From positions 173-5,934 of the forward strand of contig DBKQ01000112.1 of the NCBI GenBank assembly GCA_002298545.1: a stretch of 5,762 bases of DNA. The letters are read 5' to 3'. The first letter of the stretch is position 1, and each line of letters starts with the position of its first letter. The position numbers and the translations under genes were made by a program. This document shows, one piece after another, positions 5,290-5,762 of this stretch. Source of the DNA: Prevotella sp. UBA746 (lineage in GTDB: Bacteria; Bacteroidota; Bacteroidia; Bacteroidales; Bacteroidaceae). Under the pieces are notes generated by a model that was not told the origin of the DNA, did no database searches, and was given only the letters and a program-made list of their open reading frames with translations.

Positions 5290-5739
5290 TTATCGCTTTT
5301 TCCCTTGGTTCCTGTCATGGCGTTGCTTTAGCCTTTTCATTATCTTTCTCTCTTTGTCGTACATCTGTTCAATCTGTTTTTGCGTCATGAACTTGCTGAA
5401 CTCCTTGTAGTATTTGTTTCGGATGTCGAGCACCTTCTGACTTTGTTCGAAACGGCGTTGCATGTTCTGTGCTGCCTGTTCCTCAGTTTCGCTGCCAGCT
5501 TTGTTGTTTTTCTTGCGTTTCGGGGCAATAGACCACAGCTCCTTCTTGTAGCTGACGTATGTGCTTATGAATTTACTGTACGTCTTATCGTCGAAGGCAA
5601 GGTCAGCGGCAATGTGCTTAGCCTGTGTCTCTATCATCTGTTCCCTTGAGAGGCGTTGTTTACCGGTGTCTTGTGCGCTGGACGAGACTGTAGACAACAT
5701 AAATGCCAATGCAAGCAAGATAAGTTTTACTGTTTTCAT
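5290..5739 (-). CDS. Small exported LTxxQ/Spy-like protein, 149 aa
   Basis: This protein has a clear signal peptide: basic MKTVK, a hydrophobic core to about residue 18, then STVSSSA with likely cleavage after A22 before QD. The mature part is highly charged and basic, predicted mostly helical. LSREQ (30-34) and MTQKQ (118-122) resemble the paired LTxxQ motifs of the Spy/CpxP periplasmic family, and the segment QAKHIAADLAFDD...KFISTYVSYKKELW is of a type common in small Bacteroidota exported proteins. A lysine/arginine-rich linker (74-80) and basic tail (ending GKKR) stand out. In related bacteria such proteins often sit near envelope-stress or ECF sigma genes, but any such partner lies outside this window. 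A function as periplasmic chaperone or stress sensor is inferred only. It converges on the licD operon and looks unrelated to it. Confidence 0.75.
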   Translation of the reverse strand: MKTVKLILLALAFMLSTVSSSAQDTGKQRLSREQMIETQAKHIAADLAFDDKTYSKFISTYVSYKKELWSIAPKRKKNNKAGSETEEQAAQNMQRRFEQSQKVLDIRNKYYKEFSKFMTQKQIEQMYDKERKIMKRLKQRHDRNQGKKR

Positions 5740-5747
5740 CTTTTTAA

Positions 5748-5753
5748 TCCTTT
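5748..5753 (-). promoter_or_regulatory. Ribosome binding site of the Spy-like gene
   Basis: Minus-strand AAAGGA lies 8 nt before the ATG at 5739. It is the only well-spaced Shine-Dalgarno-like sequence in the window, unlike the A-rich leaders of the other genes, and it supports the chosen start. The promoter would lie beyond the window edge. Confidence 0.6.
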
Positions 5754-5762
5754 CTTTAATTT

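Overview
The window looks like a chromosomal segment of a Bacteroidota bacterium, most likely a Prevotella/Bacteroides relative. This rests on three observations. The best promoter match is the Bacteroidota sigma-A type (TTTG, 20-bp spacer, TAnnTTTG). Several starts lack a Shine-Dalgarno sequence and have only A-rich leaders. The proteins (RmuC tail, LicD/IspD-like/SDR trio, small Spy-like secreted protein) are of types common in that phylum. The genus is an inference and no rRNA or marker gene is present to fix it.

Layout: 1-441 is the 3' end of rmuC. It is followed by a short gene for an 88-aa three-helix membrane protein of unknown function (496-762). On the minus strand, 841-2277 encodes a Wzx-type polysaccharide flippase. 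A divergent intergenic region (2278-2492) separates it from a tight three-gene plus-strand operon: a LicD-family phosphotransferase (2493-3374), an IspD/TarI-like cytidylyltransferase (3378-4094) and an extended SDR nucleotide-sugar enzyme (4107-5132). The operon ends at a strong hairpin whose first base is the last base of the stop codon. After about 130 bp of noncoding DNA, a minus-strand gene (5290-5739) encodes a small exported LTxxQ-type protein.

Reading of the cluster: the IspD-like enzyme would make a CDP-activated polyol or similar alcohol, the SDR would oxidise, reduce or epimerise a nucleotide-linked sugar or polyol, LicD would transfer the phospho-alcohol onto a glycan, and the flippase would export the lipid-linked glycan. 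The enzyme pairing resembles human CRPPA/ISPD plus fukutin/FKRP (ribitol-phosphate transfer) and bacterial TarI/Bcs1-type systems. The window has no glycosyltransferase or polymerase, so the module must decorate a glycan assembled elsewhere. The substrate is unproven.

The most unusual noncoding feature is the divergent promoter region. It holds a perfect 37-bp direct repeat, each copy with a promoter-like sequence, and between them a diverged inverted copy facing the flippase. The downstream copy sits so close to licD that its transcript would be nearly leaderless. A perfect 22-bp palindrome inside the SDR gene is a second sequence oddity.
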